Below, in pieces: positions 20,601 to 31,568 of a DNA stretch of 64,000 nucleotides. Position 1 is the first letter of the stretch, and each line of letters opens with the position of its first letter. The position numbers and the translations under genes were made by a program. Under the pieces are notes generated by a model that made no database searches, was not told the DNA's origin, and saw only the letters and a program-made list of their open reading frames with translations. The DNA is from Diphasiastrum complanatum (taxonomy: Eukaryota > Streptophyta > Lycopodiopsida > Lycopodiales > Lycopodiaceae), in contig CM055110.1 of assembly GCA_029204225.1 (NCBI GenBank), positions 49,098,201 through 49,162,200 of the forward strand. The letters are read 5' to 3'.

Positions 20601-21217
20601 AGTTTGCAGTAAGTAGTAGTTTGTTACACCAGGTCTTGAATCCAGGACATAAGTCTATTTGGTTCTTCATTGCCATCATACTTACTGAGATGGATGAGTT
20701 TGTCTGTGCTGTCCTTTTCGGAGACATGCTGCAGGATGGTGAGGTAGAACTGCTAGAGGATGATGATGAAGAAGAAAACAAATGCCATGAAGCCCGTTTG
20801 CGCTGATGGTACTTGCTGGAGGAAGAGACCTCCTGCTTCAATCCTTCTGTCTTGGATCTGCTGGTCTCCAACATACGAATGTGTTTTTGCAACTTCTTCA
20901 AAAGTTCTTTGATTCCTTCAACTATTTCTTCAAGTCATTATTGCTATCCGCAGAAATGGATATTCCAGATTTTCTTTATGTTGTGGAATGCTCCATGTTG
21001 CAGGCAGAATTCTGAAAATTTGGCAAGGTCCGCAAGCATGCAGCAGAATTTTTTTTAAGCGAAGGTCAAGGTCTCTTGAATGCTGTTTTTTTTCCTTTCC
21101 AGCAAAAGAAATGCAGAGAGAATTCTGCTCATAAACACCTGCAGTTGGCAGCGAGGAAAAGAAAGAGGAGGGCAATGACCCACTTAAAACCATTTCTCCT
21201 TGTGCTGCATGCAACAA
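20601..21217 (-). pseudogene. Possible leader/gag start of the minus-strand gypsy element
   Basis: Two minus-strand frames (21217-20930 and 20901-20545) follow the primer binding site at 21258 in the right order for a gag N-terminal region. The second has a helical, Lys-rich start and a run of ten serines from a GAT/GAA-type repeat. I recognise no gag motif, so the assignment is positional. The lower part overlaps the plus-strand LTR ending near 20600, which would be the insertion point of that second element. Confidence 0.35.
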
Positions 21218-21257
21218 AAAAAAAGTTCTACCCTTGATCTATTTTAGCATGCAAACC

Positions 21258-21271
21258 TATGCTCTGATACC
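21258..21271 (-). other. Primer binding site of the minus-strand gypsy element
   Basis: The reverse complement reads TTTGGTATCAGAGC, an exact 12-base match to the initiator-Met tRNA site. It lies just inside the LTR at 21272-21656. Confidence 0.75.
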
Positions 21272-21656
21272 AAATGTAATAGATCTAGGTAGGAAATTAG
21301 TAATCTAATGTCGTTCAATCCACATGCAAGCGACAATTCACTATCATAAGCAGATTACACAGGAAATTGATATAGTACCGAAAAAGAAATTGCACATGCA
21401 TTAAGATTTAGTGACATGCATAAAATTTTAGTAACATGCAACGAAGAAAAACACAGCATTGAGGGCGGAATGGGCGCCCCATAGCTCTCCCTACCAAAAG
21501 AAGAAGTCCCCTCCAAATGGCAAGATGGCACTCCCATTCATGCTGAATATGCAGCATGGGATCTTTAGTGAGGCTGGTTGCATGCATTAACTCCCCTTCT
21601 AGAAGGAGTGGAGAGAGCGTTAGAGAGGGAGAGAGAGAACTTCTCCTATCAAACAC
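21272..21656 (-). mobile_element. 5' LTR of a minus-strand gypsy element
   Basis: The LTR pairs with 16695-17200. On the minus strand it starts TGTTTGATAGGAGAAG at 21656 and ends just before the primer binding site. Together with the 3' LTR it delimits an element of about 5 kb that carries an inserted plus-strand gypsy fragment. Confidence 0.7.
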
Positions 21657-22194
21657 TTAAGTTAGAGAAGGTGCAAGTTCAATGAACCTAGTCACTTAAT
21701 GGCCTTGAGCCCTTAACTTGAAATTCACCTGAGTTGCTAATTTTTATTACATAGATTGTTAATGGTCCTAGTCCTTGGCCCATAATTAGACCTTGGTGAA
21801 GCTTTGAACTGCCATTCCTTCATGTATTGCCTGACCATTCTTGTAGCCCTCTTGATGTGCCTCTTGGCTCACACACAAGCCTCACAATGTCTAGTCGGCC
21901 TCTTTTAGTCTTTGTACATAGCTCGCCAAATGCAGATGGTGGTGTGTGATTTTCCTTAGTGGAAGCGTCCTTCCCTGACCCATGACATGCAGAGGGGTCC
22001 ACCCTATGTACTAGGCCAAATCTCACTAGATGAGGATTTCCTTGGGCGAGGACAACCGTTGTATCTATTCAACAATAAATTTGTAACATGATTGCTTGTT
22101 TGAAAGTAAGGAAAAACCATCGGTAATCAATGTTGCTTAGAGAATTGAAAATAGTATTAGGAAAATGAGAAGGTTACAAAGGGAAAGTGCTTTT
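21657..22194. other. No gene recognised
   Basis: Short frames only. Nothing diagnostic was seen. Confidence 0.5.
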
Positions 22195-22525
22195 ATACCA
22201 GGTTATGAATTGAATCATAGATTTTAGAGCTTAAGCTGATCCCTACAAGAATAGCTAAGAAACATCACATAATATCATACCCTAACCCTACAAGCAAGGA
22301 AAGGAGAAGACTAATGAGGACTAAGAGAGAGATCAATATCATAAGCTACCTAATGTGCAAATGAAAGCTCTATATATTCTATCTAGAGGCCCTTAGTGGA
22401 ACCTTCTAGAGATTTGGGCAACTTAGGGTACTTGGGTCCTATAAAGACATGCCCTTAATGGTACTAGCCCAGTACCTAAGGGTATACTAGTTAGGGGCTA
22501 GACCTAGTATATAACTTCACAACTA
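22195..22525 (-). mobile_element. LTR-like repeat, copy 2 of 2
   Basis: This is the second copy of the repeat at 12595-12970, in the same orientation, without the polypurine tract and without the expanded GA run. It may be a solo or truncated LTR. Confidence 0.6.
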
Positions 22526-23233
22526 GGTGATGTCTTCAAGCATGTCACTTGTGCCACTCTTTTACTACAAACTTAGCACTAGCTAGTGTGGGGATGGGAA
22601 AATCTTTACTCCCATCTTTTAGAGGTGCTAGGTCGGTGTTAGGTCCATAGACCACCTACCCAAGTCAGGTGGATCTCCACGGCCCTACCTTATTGACTTA
22701 TAACTTAGGCATGTGGGGGTCACAGCTTGAACCCACGAGGCACATGTAGGAGTTGGGTCACAGCCTCAACCTGCTGATAGGCAATGCACTGGATATATAG
22801 CCATGGGTAAGTACATAGATTAGCCAATGGTTTAAGAGTATGGCATGGGAAATATTTTCCATAGCTCAATGCTTCCTGTGCTGAAATTTTTTAGATATTA
22901 TGTTCAAGTGGATTTTGTGATTGTTTCCGAAGTGGTAGCTACATCAGGAAGCTATTTGTTTTATTAACTGAAGTACTGCTTTACAGTTTTCATTGCCTTT
23001 TGAATTTTAGCTTGTTGATGTGGTGCATGTTGCCCTTTTGATCTTTCATGGATATTAGGTGATCAGACTAGCTTTTCTTTACTGTTGAACCGTATTGTTT
23101 TTTAATTGTTGTACAGATGTGGTATCTTTCAATAAGCAAGCATTAGTGAGCACTACTGCAAAAAAGACTTTATCTAATTTCAGCAACAAGTATACTAAGG
23201 GACTGACGTATGAGTTTTGTCTCCTCTTACTAG
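22526..23233 (+). other. Presumed intron 3' part upstream of the alpha-COP exon
   Basis: No coding exon of the coatomer N-terminus is visible. The last 60 bases have a branch-site-like CTGAC at about 23203 and a pyrimidine-rich stretch ending CTTACTAG at 23233, a good 3' splice site. The open frame extends upstream to an ATG at 23095, but those 46 codons do not resemble alpha-COP and are taken as intron. Confidence 0.6.
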
Positions 23234-26175
23234 ATACGAAAGCTTGGGAAGTGGATACACTCCGTGGCCACGTGAACAATATATCTTGTGTTATGTTTCA
23301 TGCTCGTCAAGACATAATTGTATCAAATTCTGAGGACAAAAGTATACGTGTGTGGGATATGTCTAAACGGACTGGTGTTCAAACATTTCGAAGGGAACAT
23401 GATAGGTTTTGGATCCTAGCTACCCATCCTGAGATGAACCTACTTGCAGCTGGCCATGACAGTGGAATGATTGTATTTAAGTTAGAACGAGAAAGGCCAG
23501 CATATGCCGTATTTGGGGGAACTCTGTACTATGTAAAGGAGAGGTTTTTAAGAAGTTATGAGTTTGCATCAGCAAAAGATAATCAGCTAATTTCAATTAG
23601 AAGACCAGGTTCAACAGGCATGAACCTGGGGGCAAGGTCTCTCGCTTACAACCCTGCAGAAAATGCCATTTTGATCTGTTCAGATGTGGATGGAGGTTCA
23701 TATGAGCTCTATATAATTCCAAAGGACACTCTTGGTAAAAGTGATACACAAGAAGCAAAGAGGGGTTTGGGCTCTTCGGCAGTTTTTGTTGCACGCAATC
23801 GTTTTGCAGTTTTGGACAAAACGCACAATCAAATCCTATTCAAGAACTTGAGGAATGAGGTAACTAAAAAATGCACTGCTCCCGCTGGAACCACTGATGC
23901 AATATTCTATGCAGGAACTGGCATGTTGCTGTGTCGTTCAGAAGACAAAGTAATTTTGTTTGATGCCACACAAAAAACAGTCCTTACAGATATAAACACT
24001 CCGTTTGTCAAGTATGTGGTATGGTCAAATGATATGGAGCTGATAGCCTTGTTAAGCAAGCACACAATTGTAATTGCGTCAAAGAAGCTGGTCCATAAGT
24101 GTACAGTGCATGAAACAATCCGAGTAAAGAGTGCAGCTTGGGATGATTCTGGCATCCTCATTTACACCACCCTGAACCATCTTAAATATTGCCTCCCGAA
24201 TGGGGACAATGGAATTATTAAGACATTGGATGCACCTGTGTACATATCTAAGGTTTCTGGAAGCACTGTATATTGTTTGGATAGAGATGGAAAAAATCGG
24301 GTGATACGAATTGATGCCACAGAATACATGTTTAAGCTTGCTCTGATTGAGAAAAAGTACGACCAGGTCCTTCAGATGATTAGGAGTTCACAACTCTATG
24401 GACAATCCATCATTGCTTACCTTCAGCAAAAAGGCTTTCCAGAGGTAGCATTGCACTTTGTGAAGGACGAAAAGACACGGTTCAATTTGGCAATTGAGTG
24501 TGGCAACATAGAAGTTGCTGTTGCTTCTGCAAAAGAGATTGATGAAAAGGATTACTGGTACAAGTTAGGTGTTGAGGCTTTAAGGCAAGGAAATCACGAG
24601 ATCGTTGAGTATTCCTACCAGAAAACAAAGAACTTTGAAAGATTATCTTTCTTGTATCTCATCACTGGAAACTTAGAAAAACTTTCGAAGATGTTGAAGA
24701 TTGCTGAGATGAGAAACGATGTAATGGGCCGGTTTCATAATGCTGTTTACTTGGGTGATATACAGGAGAGGGTCAGAATTTTAGAAGAATCTGGGCATTT
24801 GCCTTTGGCATATGTGAGTGCTGCTGTGCATGGGCTGGAAGATGTTGCAGAGAAACTTGCAGGAGAGGTTGGCGGAAATGTGCCTCTTCCTTCAAAAGAA
24901 AAGTCGAAATTATTGTTACCACCATCGCCCATATTACGAGATCATAATTGGCCGCTGCTTCTAGTTAGTAAAGGTTTATTTGAGGGTGTATTTGTTAACG
25001 GTGATATTGTGGCTGACCAAGAGGATGAAGGGGCGGTAGGATCATGGGGTGAAGAGCTTGTGATTCCTGAGGTTGTAGAAGTGCAGGACGGGGATGCTGA
25101 TTTAGAACAGGATCAAGAGAAGGAAGATAGAGAGGAAGGAGGAGGTTGGGACATGGAAGACTTGGAGCTGCCCCCAGAAGTTGTTGCTTCTGAGTTAACA
25201 GGAGAGTCATCTCAGTCTTCCTTGTTTATAGGTGTTTCACCTGGTGTGCCTGTAAGCCAGCTATGGACTCAAAAATCTTCTCTTGCAGGCGAGCATGCTG
25301 CAGCAGGAGCTTTTGATACCGCAATGCGTCTTCTTACTCGTCAGTCGGGAATCAAGAATTTTGAGCCTCTGAAACCGCTTTTCTTGGATCTTTATTTGGC
25401 AAGCCAGACTTCACTACCAGCTCTTGCTTCTCTGCCAGTAGTGACGCTAGCTTTAGAAAGGGGTCGGACAGAGAAGGCTAGTTTCAGTGCAAGAAGCCCT
25501 CCAGCTTTATTATACAAGCTCTCCTCTTTGGAAGAAAAATTAAGGCTAGCATATAGAACCACAACGGAAGGTAAATTTACTGAGGCACTTCGGGTTTTCC
25601 TTGTCATTCTGCACACCATTCCCTTGTTAGTCGTTGATAGCAGGAGGGAGGTAGATGATGTTAAAGAGCTCCTTGCCATTGCTAAAGAGTATGTCCTGGC
25701 TTTGAAGATAGAACTTAAACGAAAGGAAGTGAAAGACGACCCTGCACGTCAGCTGGAGCTGGCTGCTTATTTCACTCATTGTAATCTTCAACCAACACAT
25801 TTAAGGCTGACTTTGCAATCAGCAATGGCCATATCTTTTAAGTTGAACAATTTTAACACTGCAGCCAACTTCTCTAGGAGGCTCTTGGAGTTCAATCCTC
25901 CTCCGCAAGTTGCCACAAAGGCACGGCAAGTTCTGCAGGCTTGTGAGAGAAATCCTCATGATGAGCATCATTTAAATTACGACCCTCGAAATCCTTTCGT
26001 GGTTTGTGGGGCAACATATACTCCAATTTACAAGGGCAGTAAAGATGTTGCATGCCCATACTGCACAGCAAAATTTGTTCCTGAATCTGCAGGGGAACTT
26101 TGTCCTGTTTGTGACTTGGCAACTGTTGGGGCTGATGCTTCTGGATTACTATGCTCCAACACCCAGATACGATGA
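23234..26175 (+). CDS. COPA: Coatomer subunit alpha (alpha-COP), large 3' exon, 5' part missing
   Basis: Alpha-COP is the large scaffold subunit of the COPI coat; with beta'-COP and epsilon-COP it forms the outer coat that buds Golgi vesicles for retrograde transport to the ER and binds dilysine cargo signals. The exon opens inside the N-terminal WD40 propeller (TKAWEVDTLRGH, then a complete repeat ending SIRVWD). It continues through the second WD-related region (SNDMELIALLSKHTIVIASK, DRDGKNRVIRIDATEYMFKLAL) and the alpha-solenoid (IAYLQQKGFPEVALHFV, WYKLGVEALRQGNHEIVEYSYQ). An acidic linker (about 25066-25180) ends in GGGWDMEDLELPPE. The C-terminal domain that binds epsilon-COP ends with a cysteine-rich module (CGATY, CPYC, CPVC, ADASGLLC) and stop TGA at 26173. 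About 979 codons are open without a frameshift; the plant family is about 1217 residues, so roughly 235 N-terminal residues are not here. The start is an inferred phase-1 splice acceptor at 23233. A silent or 5'-truncated copy cannot be excluded. Confidence 0.93.
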
Positions 26176-28480
26176 GGCCACTACTTATTTTGAAACCTAA
26201 ATCAGTATGAAAATACTTCCATTACTGCCATTTATCTTTCCATGCATTCTCTTCAACAAATTAGCCAGCATAGCTCTGCAGGATGGATCACCAAATGCTA
26301 AGTGTTGTATGCCCCCAGTGCATGTTTCAAGGAAAACATACTTTCATGTTGTAATGCCATTTGGAGAACTGTGTAAAATTTCTACTGCACCTTTGCTAGA
26401 TGTCATTTTCTTGAGAGCATAGCCGATGAGATATATTTTTTATGAAATTCTTCTTGCATTTAAGCTTATAGGTTGTTTTAGATGGAACATAGTTTCTGAT
26501 TCAGTTCAGCAATTAATATGCCTTCGTTTGCAAGATATCATTGATATCTCTCTAGTAATTTGTGAGAAATTGCAATCATTGATGTGTTTTATAAGTGCAG
26601 CACACCAGTTGTGTTGGAAAGAAGCGTTCAAGACTGTCACCAAAGGCAGTGGATTGTGGTTGCATCAAAAGAAGGAAAAGTTCCCTTCATAAATATCAAG
26701 GAACAACTGTTAGCACATTGACATTTGCTTGCAAAGTCAGTTTGAAATGGTTTTGTGGCACGAAATATGAATTTAACAGAGATCACCAGATTGATCTTTT
26801 GAAAAGGTGGTTCTTTTGTCATGTTGATATTATGCAACTGTTCTGATATGGAAGGCCAACTGTTGGGCATTTGATAAAAATTGTAATATTAAAGAGATTT
26901 GGTTCAACCTTGTATATACAGATCTCTTTTTGATTCTTTGGTTTCTGTTCCTGTGTCTTCAGTGCTGTAGTTCGACGTGTACAGTTGTACCATCTTAATT
27001 AAAGTTTTGTACTTTTTCTGTGGTAAAATGGTAACATGGTGATGGATTCAGTTCACATAGAAATATCATGAGTACTGTTTTTCTCACTTGAAAGGACGTC
27101 AACTTCTAAGTCCATTGTCGTCTCTTGGCTTTCGCAGAAATAATAAAGCTAACTATGCCACCGCACTATTAGTGGACTTGCAATCTAAGTTTGATAACTT
27201 TGGTGAAATTGCTGCTAGCTTGTTCTATAATTTTTTTTGGGACTGTTGGTCTATTTTGCTGACTAGTCAACGGGTACTAGGGCAGCGGTATGGCCTTGAC
27301 TTTCCTTCCGAATATGAGGTCATGGGTTTGATACCCTTTCCCCTCCATTGACGTAAACCAAAAGGCATTTTTTCTGAATACCTAGTTGTTTTGCTTGTAT
27401 TTCTTTTTGAGCTAGATAAAACGATCGTATGCACAGGCTTTATAATTATTGACCATCTATGTTGGATTTAGAGTTTATTTGGCACTTTTTAGATATTCTG
27501 CTGTTTGGTGTGATTTACAACCCATGATATGTCAAAAACATTTTGACTGTCTAGTAATATAATTTCAAACATTAGAACTAGTAGAACCCTATCTTAATGC
27601 ATGTTGATTGACAGACTCTGAAAGTAAGATGCATTTGCTCGGGATGTACTGGTGTAGCAAACCAGAATTGCCACATATGATATGTGTTAGGTTTTCAAGA
27701 CCTTTGTTGTAATTCACTTTTGGAGTTTAAAAAACTGCAAGAAAGAGGCCTTTGTTAGCATGCATGTGGTTGTAATTGGCATACCAAGTACTTACAATAA
27801 GAAGAGGAATTAAGATGAGAGCCAAGCAATTATGAATACATTCACAATATGGCATCACTTACGAATGATATAGATTGTAAATGATGAACAACGACAATCT
27901 CAAACTAAGGATACTAAATGGGCATCAAAGATGATCAGTGACAACTCTACAAGCGGTACAAATGAGTCACTTGCAACGAGCTTAAGAATAATCTGAATCA
28001 TAAGTTAATGAATGAATTTCTATTTCCTATTTACGATTTATACCATCTTGGAGTACCTTGTTGAAACTTTACAAGAAGTTATTAAATTAGGACAGTTTGG
28101 CAACCTTATCTAGACTGAAGGGCAAGCCTCTCTTAAAATAAAATGAAAAATTGCTCTCATCAGTGTGGGCTATCAAACGTAGCTACTTTGCCACAAGATG
28201 ATGATGTAGCAATAATCACAAAATTGCATATGCTATCTATGTAGTTGCTTCAAAGTGTCGAAGTTGAATTGACAACTTGCCATGTCTTGCATGCCAATAC
28301 TTACACATGAGAGCTTGATTATGCTCTAACTTAAGGTCCTATGTAATGAATGATCATCTTTGTTTGATTGGGTAAAGTTTCTCATATTTTGTCTAGTTTT
28401 TTTAATTCTTGACAAATTTTTGATTTCTAGGAGTTGCCATGTTAATGTGATGTTTGTGAATGGATGGCATGTTAGGATGT
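26176..28480. other. 3' untranslated region and intergenic sequence
   Basis: The AT-rich stretch after the coatomer stop holds only small frames (up to 88 codons) without recognisable domains. AATTAAAG at about 26997 is a plausible polyadenylation signal. I see no transposon signature until 28490. Confidence 0.45.
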
Positions 28481-28489
28481 TATGATTGT

Positions 28490-29105
28490 TGGCAAATGAA
28501 ATGAAGAAACAAAACGTTTCTAATTACAAAGCTTTGCTAGCTTTCAGCCCTCTGCCTGACGAAGATGTTCGCGAACACGAAAGTCAAGAGACACGAAGCA
28601 CAAAAGTTTCGCGAACACCTGACGGAAAGACACGAACATGAAAGATTTGCGAACGAGAATCTTTTCCGGTCGAACACGAGAAAGTCAGACGATAGAAACG
28701 AAACCAATGACGCGACACGAAAAACGTCGCGAAATCTTTTCTGCCCTCACGCTCCAAAGAGTATTAGCAAAGATCACACAAGTACCCATAAGTACAGATG
28801 TCTGATCTAATGGCATGACGCCAGCAGATACACTCTACGTCGTGGCTAATCCGCCACTCTTGTAATTCTCTGATTAGTTGTAGATTTAGTTACTTCAATC
28901 TAAAAGGTTACACAGAGCGACTATATATTTACTGGATGATACTTGATATGAATATACGAACATACAGATAGATGTATGAAGTAGTCTGATGCTAGTAAGC
29001 AATCAAGACGAGATACAAACAAGAAGTCCGCCTGCGTGCAAGACGAGTTCTGTGAGCAGGATCCATAGAGATCCACAAGTCCGAAGGTAAGCGAGACATC
29101 CACTC
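28490..29105 (+). mobile_element. LTR-like repeat E, copy 1 of 3
   Basis: From AATGAAGAAACAAAACGTTTC to the ATCCATAGAGATCCACAAGTCCG region it closely matches 43295-43865, and more distantly the reverse complement of 55950-56470. Both plus-strand copies encode the same charged 80-codon frame (MF.NTKVKRHEA.KFREHL), a by-product of repeat content. The copy at 55950 adjoins a copia gag region, which suggests that the sequence is a copia LTR. Confidence 0.65.
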
Positions 29106-29149
29106 GTGAGAGAATTGTATTTCTCTCACAGTTCAAAGATTCTCACAAA

Positions 29150-29416
29150 GATACTCCAATCATCACCCTTGAAGATTATCATGGAGAGATGGGACCGAGA
29201 ATTGAGGAGGAGTCACCTCAAATCTTTTCACCAAGGAGATCTCAAAGAGAAAGATCCGAGCCCAGAAGGCTTACCTATGAAGATAGAGGCAAGCAAATGG
29301 AAATTAACTCCACTAATTATGCTTATTTTATTTCTCATGAGGAGCCGAAGGATGTATATGATGCACTCAACTCGAAGGAATTGTACCTTGCTATGCGGCT
29401 CTACGACATAGGATGA
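29150..29416 (+). pseudogene. Ty1/copia fragment, integrase-RT linker
   Basis: The frame reads GPRIEEESPQIFSPRRSQRE, then SEPRRLTYEDRGKQ and YFISHEEPKDVYDALNSKE. This is the hydrophilic linker before the reverse transcriptase in copia polyproteins. The related GSRIEEEYPQHAYPRRSS occurs in the minus-strand frame at 62903-61695. It stops before the reverse transcriptase core. Confidence 0.6.
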
Positions 29417-29439
29417 ACTATTGATGTTCTCCTGTTTGT

Positions 29440-30061
29440 TCTATGTTGATTTGTTTCTCGGGTTCTGGTGGCAATCCACGGCTGCATGACCCTTCTCATG
29501 GCAGTGGATACACTCAATCTTGGGACTGAGCCAGCATGTATCAACTGTATGCCCGTCTCTTCTGCATCTCACGCAAGTCTTCTTGTCTGCACCTTGTTGT
29601 TTGGACCTCCTTTTGCTCTTCCAATTGCTCTTGCTGGTCTCCTTTGCTTCCTGATCACGATCCTGCCTCTGATTCGACTCTCTCTTAGGCTTGAATTGTT
29701 TCTTGGATTTTTCTTTGTTGTCGTAGAGGGCCTAGTTAGAACCATTCTTGTGATCAAGGTGTTCTCTTGCCTCGACTTCCTCTCGAATCTCGACAATAGC
29801 CTTTTCAATGTTCATGGTAGGATCTTTTGCGAGTAGGGTTCTCGTCATCTAGAATGATCTGGATAAGGCTCTCAACAGGTAGGTGAGCTGCTTCTCAGCT
29901 GACACTACGTTCTTTGCTCCAAAGTTATGTAGTGATAGGAATAGATCCTTCATCTTCCTTACGAAAGAAGTGAGGTCCTTCCCATCCCACTGGAAGGAAT
30001 CAATTTTGGAGATGCTAGGATGGTGCAAAGCTCTCAAGCTCATCAAAGATGTCAACAACAA
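29440..30061 (-). pseudogene. Ty1/copia gag fragment with two zinc knuckles
   Basis: From 30061 down, the minus frame encodes a gag segment (WDGKDLTSFVRKMKDLFLSL, EKQLTYLLRALSRSF). After frameshifts comes a Lys/Arg-rich stretch (29808-29569) and then two tandem CCHC knuckles (CVRC.4.H.4.C followed by CIHC.4.H.4.C) near 29590-29490. Both knuckles keep all four ligands, unlike the relative at 55504. Stops break the frame between domains. Confidence 0.7.
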
Positions 30062-30223
30062 AGAAACACTATCATGGATATGGTGATTTCAGATCAACAT
30101 CAAGCTCATTGGCTGATCTTCACACCTTTTGAACCAGCAAAGGCCAATTCAGCCCATGGAGTCAAGTTCAAGATCACCATGTTTTCCATCAAGCTAGATT
30201 TACCAAGCTAGATTTTTGAGGAG

Positions 30224-31555
30224 TGTGAAATATGCAAAAATAAGCTTGGTAGAGGCCACAAATTTTGTATATAGATAAATACACATGTGTGGAGCCTGTT
30301 CCCACGTGTAAAACTAGTGTACTTGTTATGTACCATAATCATATATGTTGTACATATGAGTTAATTCAAGTTCTAGTGGCTAAAATGGCCAAAAACTAGT
30401 TTTCTAGATATATGACACATGGCATCAATCTATTGATTGCATGAGCCAAATAATTTGGTTAGGTGTCATATCCCATGTGTAGAGGACAACTCACACGTGT
30501 GGAATAAGCTGAAGTAGGCGAATTTTGACTTCTAGAAGATTTCCAAGTAGATCTCCATATAGAAGGAAAATGGACCAAAAGTGCTCAAAATAGAAGGTTT
30601 TGTCCAAGTGTCAGTTTTGCATGATGAATCATCATATGACAAAGCACCTTCACACGTGTGGGATCAGAGGGATGATCAGTACCACGAGCTCCCACTTATT
30701 GTATATATAGAGCCACATTTGGCCATAATCATTAAGTGACACCAATCTTGGTTTTGGAAGCAATTTTGAGTGATTCTTTCCATTTGTCTACATTTGTTTT
30801 GATTGTTTTGAGGTTCTATCAATGTGTACTTGATTTTTAGGTTGGAGTCCGTACTCAGACAGTGTTTCACACGTGTGAAACCAGAAAGTACACCTACTTT
30901 CAATTAATGATTGTTCTTGTTAGGATTTTGTGTCTAGAATTAATCTAGATTGATCTTAATCTCAAGTAGATTGATAGATCAAGTAATATGACAACCAATC
31001 CCTCTTGAGGATCAGATTAGGATCCACTCTTGGTCCTTTTTATACTTTTTGCACATGAAGATCTCCATATAGTAGGAAAATAGACAAAAAATGCCCAAAA
31101 CGGAAAGTTTTGATCCAAGTGTCAAATTGCATGATGGTGACAAGGCATCCTCACACGTGTGAGAACTGATGCATGATCAGTACCTCGAGCTCCAAAAGTG
31201 TATATATAGAGGCTTATTTGGCCATAATCAATGGAAGACACCAATCTTGGTTTTGGAAGCAATTTCAGAGTGATTCTTTCCATTTGTCTACATTTGTTTT
31301 GATTGTTTTGAGGTGCTATCAATGTGTACTTGATTTTCAGGATGGAGTCCGTACTCAGACAGGGTTTCACACATGGGAAACTAGAAAGTACACCTACCTT
31401 CAATTTATGATTGTTCTTGTTAGGATTTTGTGTCTAGAATTGATCTAGATTGATCTTAATCTCAAGTAGATTGATAGATCAAGTAATCCGACAACCAATC
31501 CCACTTGAGGATCAGATTAGGATCCACTCTTGGTCCTTTTTGTACTTTTTGCACA
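30224..31555 (+). mobile_element. Copia LTR with a duplicated 3' half
   Basis: The LTR starts TGTGAAATATGC at 30224, just after a purine-rich TTTTGAGGAG, and ends TTTTTGCACA at 31555 before a primer binding site. Its 3' half is present twice: about 30549-31055 and 31058-31555, each from AGATCTCCATATAG to TTTTTGCACA. A normal LTR would therefore be about 830 bp. Both halves contain a TATA-like TATATAGAG and repeated CACACGTGTG palindromes. It precedes the copia coding remnants at 32158. Confidence 0.75.
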
Positions 31556-31568
31556 TGGTATCACAGCC
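31556..31568 (+). other. Primer binding site of the copia element at 30.2-34.9 kb
   Basis: TGGTATCACAGCC immediately follows the LTR end and matches the initiator-Met tRNA site with one mismatch. Confidence 0.75.

Noticed and set aside
20545-20901. Minus-strand 118-codon frame with a poly-Ser run
   Set aside because: No recognisable domain; it overlaps an LTR and is open on both strands, so it is kept only as possible gag leader and not as a gene.
22526-23094. A hidden N-terminal alpha-COP exon just upstream
   Set aside because: I looked for the characteristic LEGHDRGVNWA-like and VKLWR-like segments in the three plus frames and saw none; stops are frequent.
23095-23233. Upstream extension of the alpha-COP frame to an ATG at 23095
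   Set aside because: The 46 extra residues do not resemble the WD40 propeller and a strong 3' splice site lies at 23233; the extension is read-through into intron.
28565-28810. Conserved charged 80-codon frame, also at 43359-43598
   Set aside because: Conservation is explained by a duplicated LTR-like repeat; the two frames diverge by frameshift at their ends.
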